From: Candidatus Bathyarchaeota archaeon CG07_land_8_20_14_0_80_47_9
GTDB taxonomy: Archaea > Thermoproteota > Bathyarchaeia > Bathyarchaeales > Bathycorpusculaceae
Direction: 5' to 3'
Assembly (NCBI GenBank): GCA_002779555.1
Contig: PEWI01000026.1
Span: 1-6,450, forward strand
Length of the DNA: 6,450 nucleotides
Positions 1 through 5,031 of the stretch are shown here, piece by piece (within the stretch, counting starts at the first letter, position 1; each line of letters begins with the position of its first letter). The position numbers and the translations under genes are program-made. The notes below the pieces were generated by a model. The model saw nothing but the letters and a program-made list of their open reading frames with translations, was not told where the DNA came from and did not search any database.

Positions 1-301
1 AAAGAAGTGACAAAAGCTACCTAACCATAGAATAATCGTTCAATAAACACAATTTATACCCATGTTTGTTCCAAACGGCTAAAATTTTCTACGCAGTAAA
101 AACAAAAAACATTCCTTTCCATGCTGAGCAGCTGTTAAATAAGGGTAACCTAGCCTTAAGTTTAAAAATTAACCTTCGCAACAGCCGCCCTAATACGCGA
201 GCAGCAAACAAAAAAAGCGAAGCTAAACAACTCATCAAATTTTAAAAGACTAAGCATAAATTTGTTTCTCAACCTAAACATCTTAACATAGGAGGATAGT
301 A
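1..301. other. AT-rich intergenic region upstream of the nucleotidyltransferase gene
   Basis: No convincing gene is visible on either strand. The stretch is rich in A on the + strand and contains several A/T runs that could be archaeal TATA boxes for the gene starting at 302. Candidates are around 158-168 and 238-260; the latter would place a transcript start roughly 10-30 bases before the ribosome site at 290-295. On the - strand, TATAAA (complement of 53-58) could serve a divergent gene beyond the left edge, but no start of such a gene can be seen in the 50 bases available. A 39-codon minus-strand frame starting near 279 looks like chance in AT-rich DNA. Confidence 0.5.
290..295 (+). promoter_or_regulatory. 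Ribosome binding site that fixes a TTG start
   Basis: AGGAGG lies six bases before the TTG at 302-304. No in-frame ATG with a comparable site follows nearby, so this site supports TTG as the real start of the nucleotidyltransferase-like gene. Confidence 0.75.
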
Positions 302-952
302 TTGGAAGCCATCATTTTATGCGGCGGAAGCGGATGGAGGCTCAAGCCTGACATATGGATTCCAAAACCAAAACTCAAAATAAACAATGAAACCCTAATA
401 TCCCATCAAATAAACTGGCTTAGAAGACACGGAATAGACAAAATAATACTTGCCACGAACACCCCGAATCTAACCGATGACGCTGACGCAATCCATTCAG
501 TGGAGAAAAAGAAGCTTGGAACAGGCGGAGCAGTCAAAAAGGCCGCAGAACAAGTCAAAGATGAAAAAGTATACGTGATGAATGTTGACGACATAGTCTT
601 CTATGACCCGAAAAAGCTTTGTGAATACGCAGATAAGGGAGCAACCATACTAATGGCGAAGCCTACTCTGCCTTTTGGAAGGGTTCAAACACAAAACACT
701 TACGTCATAAGGTTTGAACAAAAACCGCAACTCGATTTTTACGCCTCCACGGGACATTACGTCTTCAAAACGTCTGTGATAAGGCAGTTCTTTCCAGACG
801 AGGGAGCCATGGAACTTCAAACCCTTCAAGCCCTCGCAGATAAGAGAATGCTTAGAGGATATACATACAACAGCACATGGCTGACAATAAACACAATGAA
901 AGACCTCTTAAAAGTGAGAGAATATTTTAAACTGCACAAAATAGAAGAGTAA
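302..952 (+). CDS. Sugar-phosphate nucleotidyltransferase-like protein (short, with altered metal site)
   Basis: The 216-residue product belongs to the NTP_transferase family, which joins a sugar 1-phosphate and an NTP to make an NDP-sugar in the cytoplasm. The N-terminus (residues 7-22, CGGSGWRLKPDIWIPK) matches the family signature GGxGTRLxPxTxxxPK, but with W for the usual T. The GTGGA segment at 73-77 (substrate pocket), N-V-D-D at 94-97 (metal-binding NGD in the family) and FEQKP at 138-142 (F-x-EKP region) are also recognisable. Near the C-terminus the family pattern W-x-D-x-G-T reads WLTINT (193-198), so the second metal-binding Asp is Thr and the Gly is Asn. It is slightly shorter than typical members (about 230-250) and has no C-terminal hexapeptide-repeat domain. 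The start is TTG with a strong AGGAGG. Codon use is strongly A-rich, unlike the genes downstream. The substrate cannot be told, and a diverged or non-catalytic role is possible. Confidence 0.8.
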   Translation: MEAIILCGGSGWRLKPDIWIPKPKLKINNETLISHQINWLRRHGIDKIILATNTPNLTDDADAIHSVEKKKLGTGGAVKKAAEQVKDEKVYVMNVDDIVFYDPKKLCEYADKGATILMAKPTLPFGRVQTQNTYVIRFEQKPQLDFYASTGHYVFKTSVIRQFFPDEGAMELQTLQALADKRMLRGYTYNSTWLTINTMKDLLKVREYFKLHKIEE

Positions 953-976
953 CCCTCTGAAACAGACATAACAGCT

Positions 977-984
977 GGAGGTGA
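977..984 (+). promoter_or_regulatory. Strong ribosome binding site for the small membrane protein
   Basis: GGAGGTGA ends ten bases before the ATG at 995. It is a near-full match to the archaeal 16S 3' end and supports a short gene that could otherwise be dismissed. It lies within the 42-base gap after the nucleotidyltransferase stop, so the two genes may share a transcript. Confidence 0.75.
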
Positions 985-994
985 AAACACACTC

Positions 995-1252
995 ATGAGC
1001 AAAGATCAAGCCATAGGTATGCTGATCTTCTTAGCCTGTGCAGTAATAGCCATTCTATACACTGTTGGACTTTTCCTACCCATCTTCGAAGGCTTCGGCT
1101 TCTGGATAGTCGCCATACCAGTATTCATAGGCTTCATAGCCATTCTAGGAATAGGCGCTTGGATAGGGTGGACAATGGCCACAACACCACCACCAAAACC
1201 AATAGACGACGTCGCAACCGAAAAAATTGAAGAGACGACAGAAAACAAGTAA
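995..1252 (+). CDS. Small two-helix membrane protein of unknown function
   Basis: The 85-residue product has two clear hydrophobic segments, about residues 6-30 and 36-61, joined by a very short turn (PIFEGFG). A Pro-rich linker (TPPPKP, about 64-69) and a strongly acidic, charged tail of about 16 residues follow. With the short N-terminus this suggests a helical hairpin with both ends on the same side of the membrane, most likely the cytoplasm. Unlike a frame overlap, it has a strong ribosome site and a run of sensible codons. The antisense open frames over it are shadows. I do not recognise the family. It may be co-transcribed with the nucleotidyltransferase-like gene 42 bases upstream, but nothing in the sequence shows a shared function. 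Confidence 0.75.
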   Translation: MSKDQAIGMLIFLACAVIAILYTVGLFLPIFEGFGFWIVAIPVFIGFIAILGIGAWIGWTMATTPPPKPIDDVATEKIEETTENK

Positions 1253-1308
1253 AAGTATCTTCCCAAGATCTAAGCCTGTCATGGGCTCGTTTCACAATCA
1301 AAAATTGG

Positions 1309-1442
1309 AGCGCGCCGGTGACCCGCCTGCGCCTCATGCTGAGAGCTAATCTGTCAGCTTTTTAAGCTGCGGCTACTCACAACCCAAATGCAACCCTGAA
1401 TCAGCTCACAGGACGGAACCCATCAAGATTATTGCGCGCGCT
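1309..1442. repeat. Nested inverted repeats, possible structured RNA
   Basis: Three nested pairings can be drawn. The outer one is AGCGCGC (1309-1315) with GCGCGCT (1436-1442), 7 of 7. The middle one is CTGAGAGCT (1339-1347) with AGCTCACAG (1403-1411), 8 of 9. The inner one is CAGCTT (1355-1360) with AAGCTG (1364-1369), 6 of 6 around a three-base loop. Together they could fold a transcript of about 134 nt. The long unpaired right-hand segment (1370-1402) weakens the case, and the strand is unknown because pairing is symmetrical. It does not match an RNA family that I recognise. Confidence 0.3.
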
Positions 1443-1445
1443 AGC

Positions 1446-1532
1446 CTATACTGATTTGTCGAGCACGTGCTTCTCCAGGTTCAAGGCTTCTTCGACTCGC
1501 CCACATGACATATGATTCCTTTCTGACTCCAT
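1446..1532 (-). CDS. Possible 28-residue minus-strand ORF or gene remnant
   Basis: Read on the - strand from ATG at 1532, the frame encodes a hydrophilic 28-residue peptide with helix-like composition, including GRVEEALNLEKHVLDKSV at its end, then TAG at 1448-1446. The open frame continues upstream of the ATG for about seven more codons (ending AIKTL before M) to a TGA. The regular charged and hydrophobic alternation looks like the end of a real protein rather than chance, yet no ribosome site is evident and it faces the permease fragment head-on. It may be the last piece of a decayed gene. I do not recognise a family. Confidence 0.25.
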   Translation of the reverse strand: MESERNHMSCGRVEEALNLEKHVLDKSV

Positions 1533-1573
1533 TAAGGTTTTAATAGCAAATCCATCTCAAAACACTTTTCATT

Positions 1574-1580
1574 GGGGGTG
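1574..1580 (+). promoter_or_regulatory. Ribosome binding site of the truncated permease copy
   Basis: GGGGGTG lies three bases before ATG at 1584. It indicates that translation signals of the broken permease copy survive, and favours ATG 1584 over the in-frame TTG at 1572, which would overlap this site. Confidence 0.45.
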
Positions 1581-1784
1581 GACATGAAAAAGGAAGACGC
1601 GCAGCAATTTGGTCTTAGGGCTTCTTTGGGTTTGTTTGATGCTGTTTCTGTTAGTGTTAGTGCTATTATTGGTGGTCGGATTTTTGTTGTTACGGGTATT
1701 GCGGCTGGTGTAGCTGGTTCAGTCCGTCTTATTTCAATGCCGGAGAAAGGAGAACTGCAGGATTTCAGGTTTCCTAGAGTTATG

Positions 1785-1792
1785 CTTATAAG
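1785..1792 (+). promoter_or_regulatory. Candidate TATA box for the wHTH-nucleotidyltransferase gene
   Basis: CTTATAAG is centred about 27 bases before ATG 1816, the spacing expected in archaea between TATA box and transcript start, so the mRNA would be leaderless from 1816. A second AT-rich string, TATTTAATA at 1801-1809, would instead suit a leaderless start at ATG 1828. No Shine-Dalgarno sequence precedes either ATG. Confidence 0.4.
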
Positions 1793-1810
1793 TTTTGACA
1801 TATTTAATAG

Positions 1811-1820
1811 GTCATATGAC
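1811..1820. repeat. Perfect 10-base palindrome over the start codon, possible operator
   Basis: GTCATATGAC is a perfect palindrome. It contains the ATG at 1816 and sits directly after the TATA-like strings at 1785-1809. A dimeric wHTH protein encoded by the gene itself could bind here and repress it. That role is inferred from position only. Confidence 0.35.
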
Positions 1821-2436
1821 ATCCAGAATGGATAGATTGTTCGGGTCCAAAACACGCGTAACCCTGCTGTGCAAGCTCATGCTGAACCTTGACAGAAGCT
1901 TCTACTTGCGCGAGCTATCCAGAGAACTGAAGATGCCTTACGGAATGCTGTACAAAGAAGAGAAAAACCTAGTCTCTTTAGGCATCTTGACTGAAGAGAA
2001 AAAAGGCAAAGTCACCTTGGTTTCCTTGAACAAAGACCTTCCATATTTCACCGAGTTGAAGAATCTGATCGTTAAAACCGCGGGATTAGGTGATTTGTTG
2101 AAGAGCCTGTTTTCAGGGTTCAAGGGGATACGATACGCACTGGTTTACGGCTCCTTTGCAAGCGGAGAGGAATCCAGTTCAAGCGACGTTGACCTCCTCA
2201 TAATCGGCAACCTGAGCGAGGAGAAAGTTCTCGGCGCCATAAGCCAGATCGAGAAGGATCTGGGAAGAGAAGTCAACTATATACTATGGAGCGAAGAGGA
2301 ATTCATGAAAAGAGTCAAGATCGAACATCATCTCTTGAGAGAGATTGCCAGCAGACCGGTCATTATGCTCGTAGGTGAAGAGGATGAGTTTAGAAGAACT
2401 GTTGAGAAGCAAGATCATAAGAAGAACAAAGCCTGA
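1816..2436 (+). CDS. wHTH-fused minimal nucleotidyltransferase (MNT; antitoxin-like)
   Basis: Read from ATG 1816 the product has 206 residues. The first 75 or so form a winged helix-turn-helix like that of ArsR/MarR-type regulators, with a YLRELSRELKMPYGMLYKE helix-turn-helix and a LGILTEEKKGKVTLVSLN wing. Residues about 100-185 form a minimal nucleotidyltransferase domain (NTP_transf_2) with an exact GSX10DXD motif: GS at 112-113, D124 and D126. The third acidic residue of the fold is less clear, since the strand reads REVNYILW with Asn in the place where Asp is often found. MNT proteins paired with HEPN proteins act as antitoxins, and in characterised pairs adenylylate the HEPN partner. That is family knowledge; activity here is inferred. 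The HEPN gene starts inside this gene, 53 bases before its stop, so translation is probably coupled. In-frame TTG 1795 and ATG 1828 are alternative starts. Confidence 0.85.
   Translation: MTSRMDRLFGSKTRVTLLCKLMLNLDRSFYLRELSRELKMPYGMLYKEEKNLVSLGILTEEKKGKVTLVSLNKDLPYFTELKNLIVKTAGLGDLLKSLFSGFKGIRYALVYGSFASGEESSSSDVDLLIIGNLSEEKVLGAISQIEKDLGREVNYILWSEEEFMKRVKIEHHLLREIASRPVIMLVGEEDEFRRTVEKQDHKKNKA
2374..2378 (+). promoter_or_regulatory. Ribosome binding site for the HEPN gene inside the MNT gene
   Basis: GGTGA ends five bases before ATG 2384. It decides in favour of that ATG over the in-frame GTG at 2375, which overlaps the site. Confidence 0.6.
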
Positions 2437-2833
2437 TCGAAGTTTAGCGCTTGACTCGATCAAACGCGCAAGAAGAGACATTGAGACTGCCAAGACGCTC
2501 ATAGCAAATGAGAAGTTTGACTGGTCTCTAGCAGTTTCTTATAATGCCATGTTGGCTGCCGGAAGGGCGCTCATGTTTGACAAGGGCTATCGACCATCCA
2601 GCACTGGCGGTCACCTAGCCGTTGTGAAATTCCTCAGCATCGTGCTTGGGGCGGAAGTCAGTGAGAGAATGGTGATGGTCATGAATGGAATGCGGAAGAA
2701 GAGACACAGAATCGTCTACGAAGAGATGGACATAGTCACCAAGAAAGAAGCTGAACAGGCAATTAGTTGGACTGAAGAATTTGTGAGCATAATTGCCAGC
2801 ACGATTCGTCAGACAAATCCTGCGGACAGATGA
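2384..2833 (+). CDS. HEPN-domain protein (toxin-like partner of MNT)
   Basis: The product has 149 residues, mostly helical, typical for a single HEPN domain. Residues about 22-66 match the family start, with DSIKRARRDIETAK, then the AVSYNAMLAAGRALMF helix and KGYRP (68-71), a pattern seen in many archaeal HEPN proteins. The active-site region at 103-113 reads MRKKRHRIVYE. The RNase-type HEPN motif is R-x4-6-H. Here the best-aligned stretch, R107-H-R-I-V-Y112, ends in Tyr rather than His, so the canonical catalytic His is missing, although His lies next to Arg. Related archaeal HEPN proteins with R-N-x3-Y exist, so this may be a family variant rather than a broken enzyme. It overlaps the MNT gene by 53 bases in another frame, as expected for a tightly coupled pair. 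Toxin, RNase and substrate-binding roles all remain possible. Confidence 0.8.
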   Translation: MSLEELLRSKIIRRTKPDRSLALDSIKRARRDIETAKTLIANEKFDWSLAVSYNAMLAAGRALMFDKGYRPSSTGGHLAVVKFLSIVLGAEVSERMVMVMNGMRKKRHRIVYEEMDIVTKKEAEQAISWTEEFVSIIASTIRQTNPADR

Positions 2834-2931
2834 ACAAGCGACAATGACCCGCTTCACTTCATGCCGCAATATCAAGTCACAAGAAGCATAACTCTAAATC
2901 ATTAAACAGATTTACCTGACTGAGAGCAAAC

Positions 2932-4203
2932 ATGGATGAGGACAAATCCCGCCAATCCGAACTCAAGCCTTCTTTGAGTTTGTTCGACGCTGTCTCTGTC
3001 AGTGTCGGTGCCATTATCGGCGGCGGAATCTTCGTTGTTACAGGCATTGCAGCAGGTTTAGCTGGTTCAGCCCTCTTAGTCTCCATGCTCATAGCCGCAC
3101 TCATATCCCTATTAACAGCGTTAAGCTTCGCCGAACTCACCGCTTGGCAGCCTAAAGAAGGAAGCATATACGAGTACTCTTACCAGCTAGTCTCGCCGTT
3201 CGCAGGCTTCCTGGTAGGCTGGATGTGGATACTAAGCAACACCTTCGCAGGAGCAGCCGTCTCGCTGGGCTTCGCCTACTACCTAACCGCACTGGTGCCA
3301 TGCCTTAACCCAAACTACGTTGCAGCAGTCGTCTGCCTAGCCTTCACCGCAGTCAACTACTACAGCGTCAAACAATCAGCCCGATTGAACAACATCCTCG
3401 TTACAGCGAAACTGCTCATCCTAGCCTTCTTCATCATATACGGCATGCTTTTCATGAATCCAACAAACTTTGCGCCGTTCAAACCTCTCGACGTGGGAGT
3501 GTTGAGTGGTGCAGTCTTCTTTTTCTTCGCCTACGGAGGCTTCGCAAGAGCAGCCGTAATCGCCGAAGAAGTCAAAGACGCAAAGCGCAACGTTCCAAAA
3601 GCCATGCTCATAGCACTTGCCATATCAGCGATATTCTACATACTCGTTGGCACCGTAGCCGTCGGACTCGTTGGACCTAACAAACTCGCAAGTTCAAACT
3701 CGCCATTGGAAGAAGCCATGAAGGCAACAGGAAACTCAGCGGCAACCTTCACCATCGCTCTAGGCGGTATGCTGGCAACCGCAAGTGTCTTACTCACGTC
3801 CGTTCTCGGCGTTTCGCGCATGGCCTACGCAATGGCAAGAAGAAAGGACCTCCCACAAGCCCTAGCCAAACTGGACCCAAAACGAAACACTCCAATATAC
3901 TCAACGTGGATAATAGGCTTAATCATGACCCTACTCGTCCTGCTCATCGACCTATCAAAAGTCGTGGCCATAAGCAGCTTCGCCATGCTCTTCTTCTACA
4001 CCCTAGCCAACGTGTCAGCCCTACGCCTAAAAACAGAAAAACGGGCCTACCCAAGAATTCTCCCAGCAATCGGAGCCGCCTCCTGTCTTGCGCTGTTGAC
4101 TTTCGAGCTGTTTGCTTCGTTGCAATCGTGGATAATCGGCACCGCATGCTTATTAGTCGGAGCAGTTTACTACGTCGCCAAACAAAAACCCAGAAAGCAG
4201 TGA
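2932..4203 (+). CDS. APC-superfamily amino acid permease
   Basis: The 423-residue integral membrane protein has about 11-12 hydrophobic helices, matching AA_permease_2-type transporters of the inner membrane, which move amino acids or amines by proton or sodium symport or by exchange. Helix 1 carries the substrate-site motif GAIIGGGIFVVTG (26-38), intact here. Helix 6 and its loop read FFAYGGFARAAVIAEEV (198-214) followed by KDAKRNVPKA, the conserved APC pattern. VSRMAYAMARRKDLPQAL (294-311) is the conserved loop after helix 8. The substrate cannot be told. The start ATG 2932 has no clear ribosome site and may be leaderless; an AT-rich string at about 2895-2907 (CTAAATCATTAAA) is a possible TATA region. 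The stop is six bases before the TSUP start, so the two are almost surely one operon. A decayed paralogue lies at 1584-1835. Confidence 0.9.
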   Translation: MDEDKSRQSELKPSLSLFDAVSVSVGAIIGGGIFVVTGIAAGLAGSALLVSMLIAALISLLTALSFAELTAWQPKEGSIYEYSYQLVSPFAGFLVGWMWILSNTFAGAAVSLGFAYYLTALVPCLNPNYVAAVVCLAFTAVNYYSVKQSARLNNILVTAKLLILAFFIIYGMLFMNPTNFAPFKPLDVGVLSGAVFFFFAYGGFARAAVIAEEVKDAKRNVPKAMLIALAISAIFYILVGTVAVGLVGPNKLASSNSPLEEAMKATGNSAATFTIALGGMLATASVLLTSVLGVSRMAYAMARRKDLPQALAKLDPKRNTPIYSTWIIGLIMTLLVLLIDLSKVVAISSFAMLFFYTLANVSALRLKTEKRAYPRILPAIGAASCLALLTFELFASLQSWIIGTACLLVGAVYYVAKQKPRKQ

Positions 4204-4209
4204 CAAACC

Positions 4210-4992
4210 ATGCTGGACTGGTGGCTGCTCCCAGTATTCGGCTTTCTCATCGGCATAATCGCCAGCATGACAGGCGTCGGCGGCGGCATATTCATCGTCC
4301 CCATCCTCACATTCTTCTACGGCTTCATTGTGAGCAGCGCCACAGGCACAAGCCTCACAAGCATAATCTTCACGGCGATAGCCTCAGCCCTCAACTACGC
4401 CAAGCAGAAAAGAATCTACTTCAAGACAGGAGCCATCCTAATCATCACGACAGCCCCAGGAGCCTACATTGGCGCATGGTTCGCCATAATCATGGAAGAG
4501 AAACTGCTCGGCTTGGTTTTCGGAGTCTTCCTAGTTCTCGTCGCCATCCGCATGATAATTAGTGCACTTAGAAAGAAAGAACAAACCAAAGCAGCACACG
4601 TAATAACTGACACCCAACTCATACATTCAAGGAAAACAATCATAATAGGTGCTGGACTCAGCTTCTGGGGCGGCGTGGCTTCAGGACTTCTCGGAATAGG
4701 CGGCGGAACACTCGTCGTCCCCATATTGATCGTTGCCATGGGAATGCCCATACACTATGCAACCGCCACCAGCATGTTCACCATGATATTCACAAGCATA
4801 TCAGGCGTCGCAAGATACGTCCAAGCAGACCTCATAAACTTCCCAGTCGCACTGCTCCTCGCAACTGGCACAGTCGTGGGCGCCCAAGTAGGAGCCTACA
4901 CATCCAAGAAGATCTCAGGCAGAAACCTAGGCCTGATCTTCGGCATGATGCTCGTAGTCGCCGGCATAAACATGATCCTGAAATACATGTAG
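4210..4992 (+). CDS. TSUP (TauE/SafE) family anion transporter
   Basis: The 260-residue membrane protein has about eight hydrophobic helices and the family's internal duplication. The first half has MTGVGGGIFIVPIL (20-33) and the second GLLGIGGGTLVVPIL (159-173). The helices that follow also match each other, with TGTSLTSIIFTAIASALNY and TATSMFTMIFTSISGVARY. A charged loop of about 25 residues (RKKEQTKAAH onward, 121-142) links the halves. Family members export or import sulfite, sulfoacetate, sulfolactate or other small organic anions. The substrate of this one is not shown by sequence. It starts six bases after the permease stop with no strong ribosome site, which suggests coupled translation. 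It ends 39 bases from the convergent hdrA stop. Confidence 0.9.
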   Translation: MLDWWLLPVFGFLIGIIASMTGVGGGIFIVPILTFFYGFIVSSATGTSLTSIIFTAIASALNYAKQKRIYFKTGAILIITTAPGAYIGAWFAIIMEEKLLGLVFGVFLVLVAIRMIISALRKKEQTKAAHVITDTQLIHSRKTIIIGAGLSFWGGVASGLLGIGGGTLVVPILIVAMGMPIHYATATSMFTMIFTSISGVARYVQADLINFPVALLLATGTVVGAQVGAYTSKKISGRNLGLIFGMMLVVAGINMILKYM

Positions 4993-4998
4993 CCGCGC

Positions 4999-5005
4999 TT
5001 TTCTT
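4999..5005 (+). terminator. Possible U-rich terminator after the transporter pair
   Basis: TTTTCTT follows the TSUP stop by six bases. Archaeal transcripts often end at U-rich tracts without a hairpin. The tract is short, and the gap between the two convergent genes is only 39 bases, so transcripts may overlap. Confidence 0.3.
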
Positions 5006-5031
5006 AAACCATTAGGCAAGACTGATTTTCT

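Larger units (their letters stand above)
1253..1583. other. Intergenic region with GC-rich structured segment and permease-fragment promoter
   Basis: There is no + strand gene. The segment from about 1305 to 1445 is clearly richer in G+C than the AT-rich DNA to the left and contains nested inverted repeats, listed separately. From 1446 to 1532 a minus-strand frame has coding character, also listed separately. Around 1537-1545 the string GTTTTAATA could be a TATA box for the broken permease gene that begins at 1584. No tRNA with proper arms was found: the GGTTCAAGG at about 1474-1482 has no matching T stem. Confidence 0.5.
1584..1835 (+). pseudogene. Truncated 5' fragment of an APC-family permease gene
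   Basis: The translated segment from 1614 to 1739 aligns with the N-terminus of the intact permease encoded at 2932 (its residues 11-52): 33 of 42 residues are identical, including LFDAVSVSV and IFVVTGIAAG. The similarity stops abruptly after an ATG codon at 1737-1739. After it come about 31 unrelated codons to TAG at 1833-1835, running into the next gene's start region. Only the first membrane helix remains. Two Gly residues of the strongly conserved AIIGGGIF motif and its flank are changed (G to S before AII, G to R in GGR), as expected for decay. Most other differences from the intact copy are synonymous third-position changes, so the two copies diverged long ago under selection before this one was lost. 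Its T-ending codons differ from the C- and A-ending codons of the intact copy. A short expressed peptide cannot be ruled out. Confidence 0.8.

Noticed and set aside
1343..1410. H/ACA guide RNA (stem followed by ACA at 1408-1410)
   Set aside because: The right-hand unpaired segment is far longer than a pseudouridylation pocket, no K-turn is visible, and the ACA would be consumed if the stem extends to CTG/CAG.
1470..1490. tRNA T-arm-like GGTTCAAGG
   Set aside because: The flanking bases do not form a T stem, and no acceptor, D or anticodon arm can be drawn around it.
1501..1820. Related ATGACAT/CATATG strings at 1504-1514 and 1811-1823 as boundaries of an inserted element
   Set aside because: The shared strings are too short and AT-rich to be distinguished from chance, and no transposase or longer matching ends are present.
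1532..1855. 107-codon minus-strand open frame over the permease fragment
   Set aside because: It mirrors the permease fragment and the start of the MNT gene. A similar antisense frame occurs over the intact permease start (2877-3167), showing that it is a by-product of the permease codons.
3906..4562. 218-codon + strand open frame overlapping the permease and TSUP genes
   Set aside because: It is out of frame with two well-supported genes. Its product is rich in His, Arg and Ser with no recognisable domain, as expected from reading the shifted frame of membrane-protein codons.
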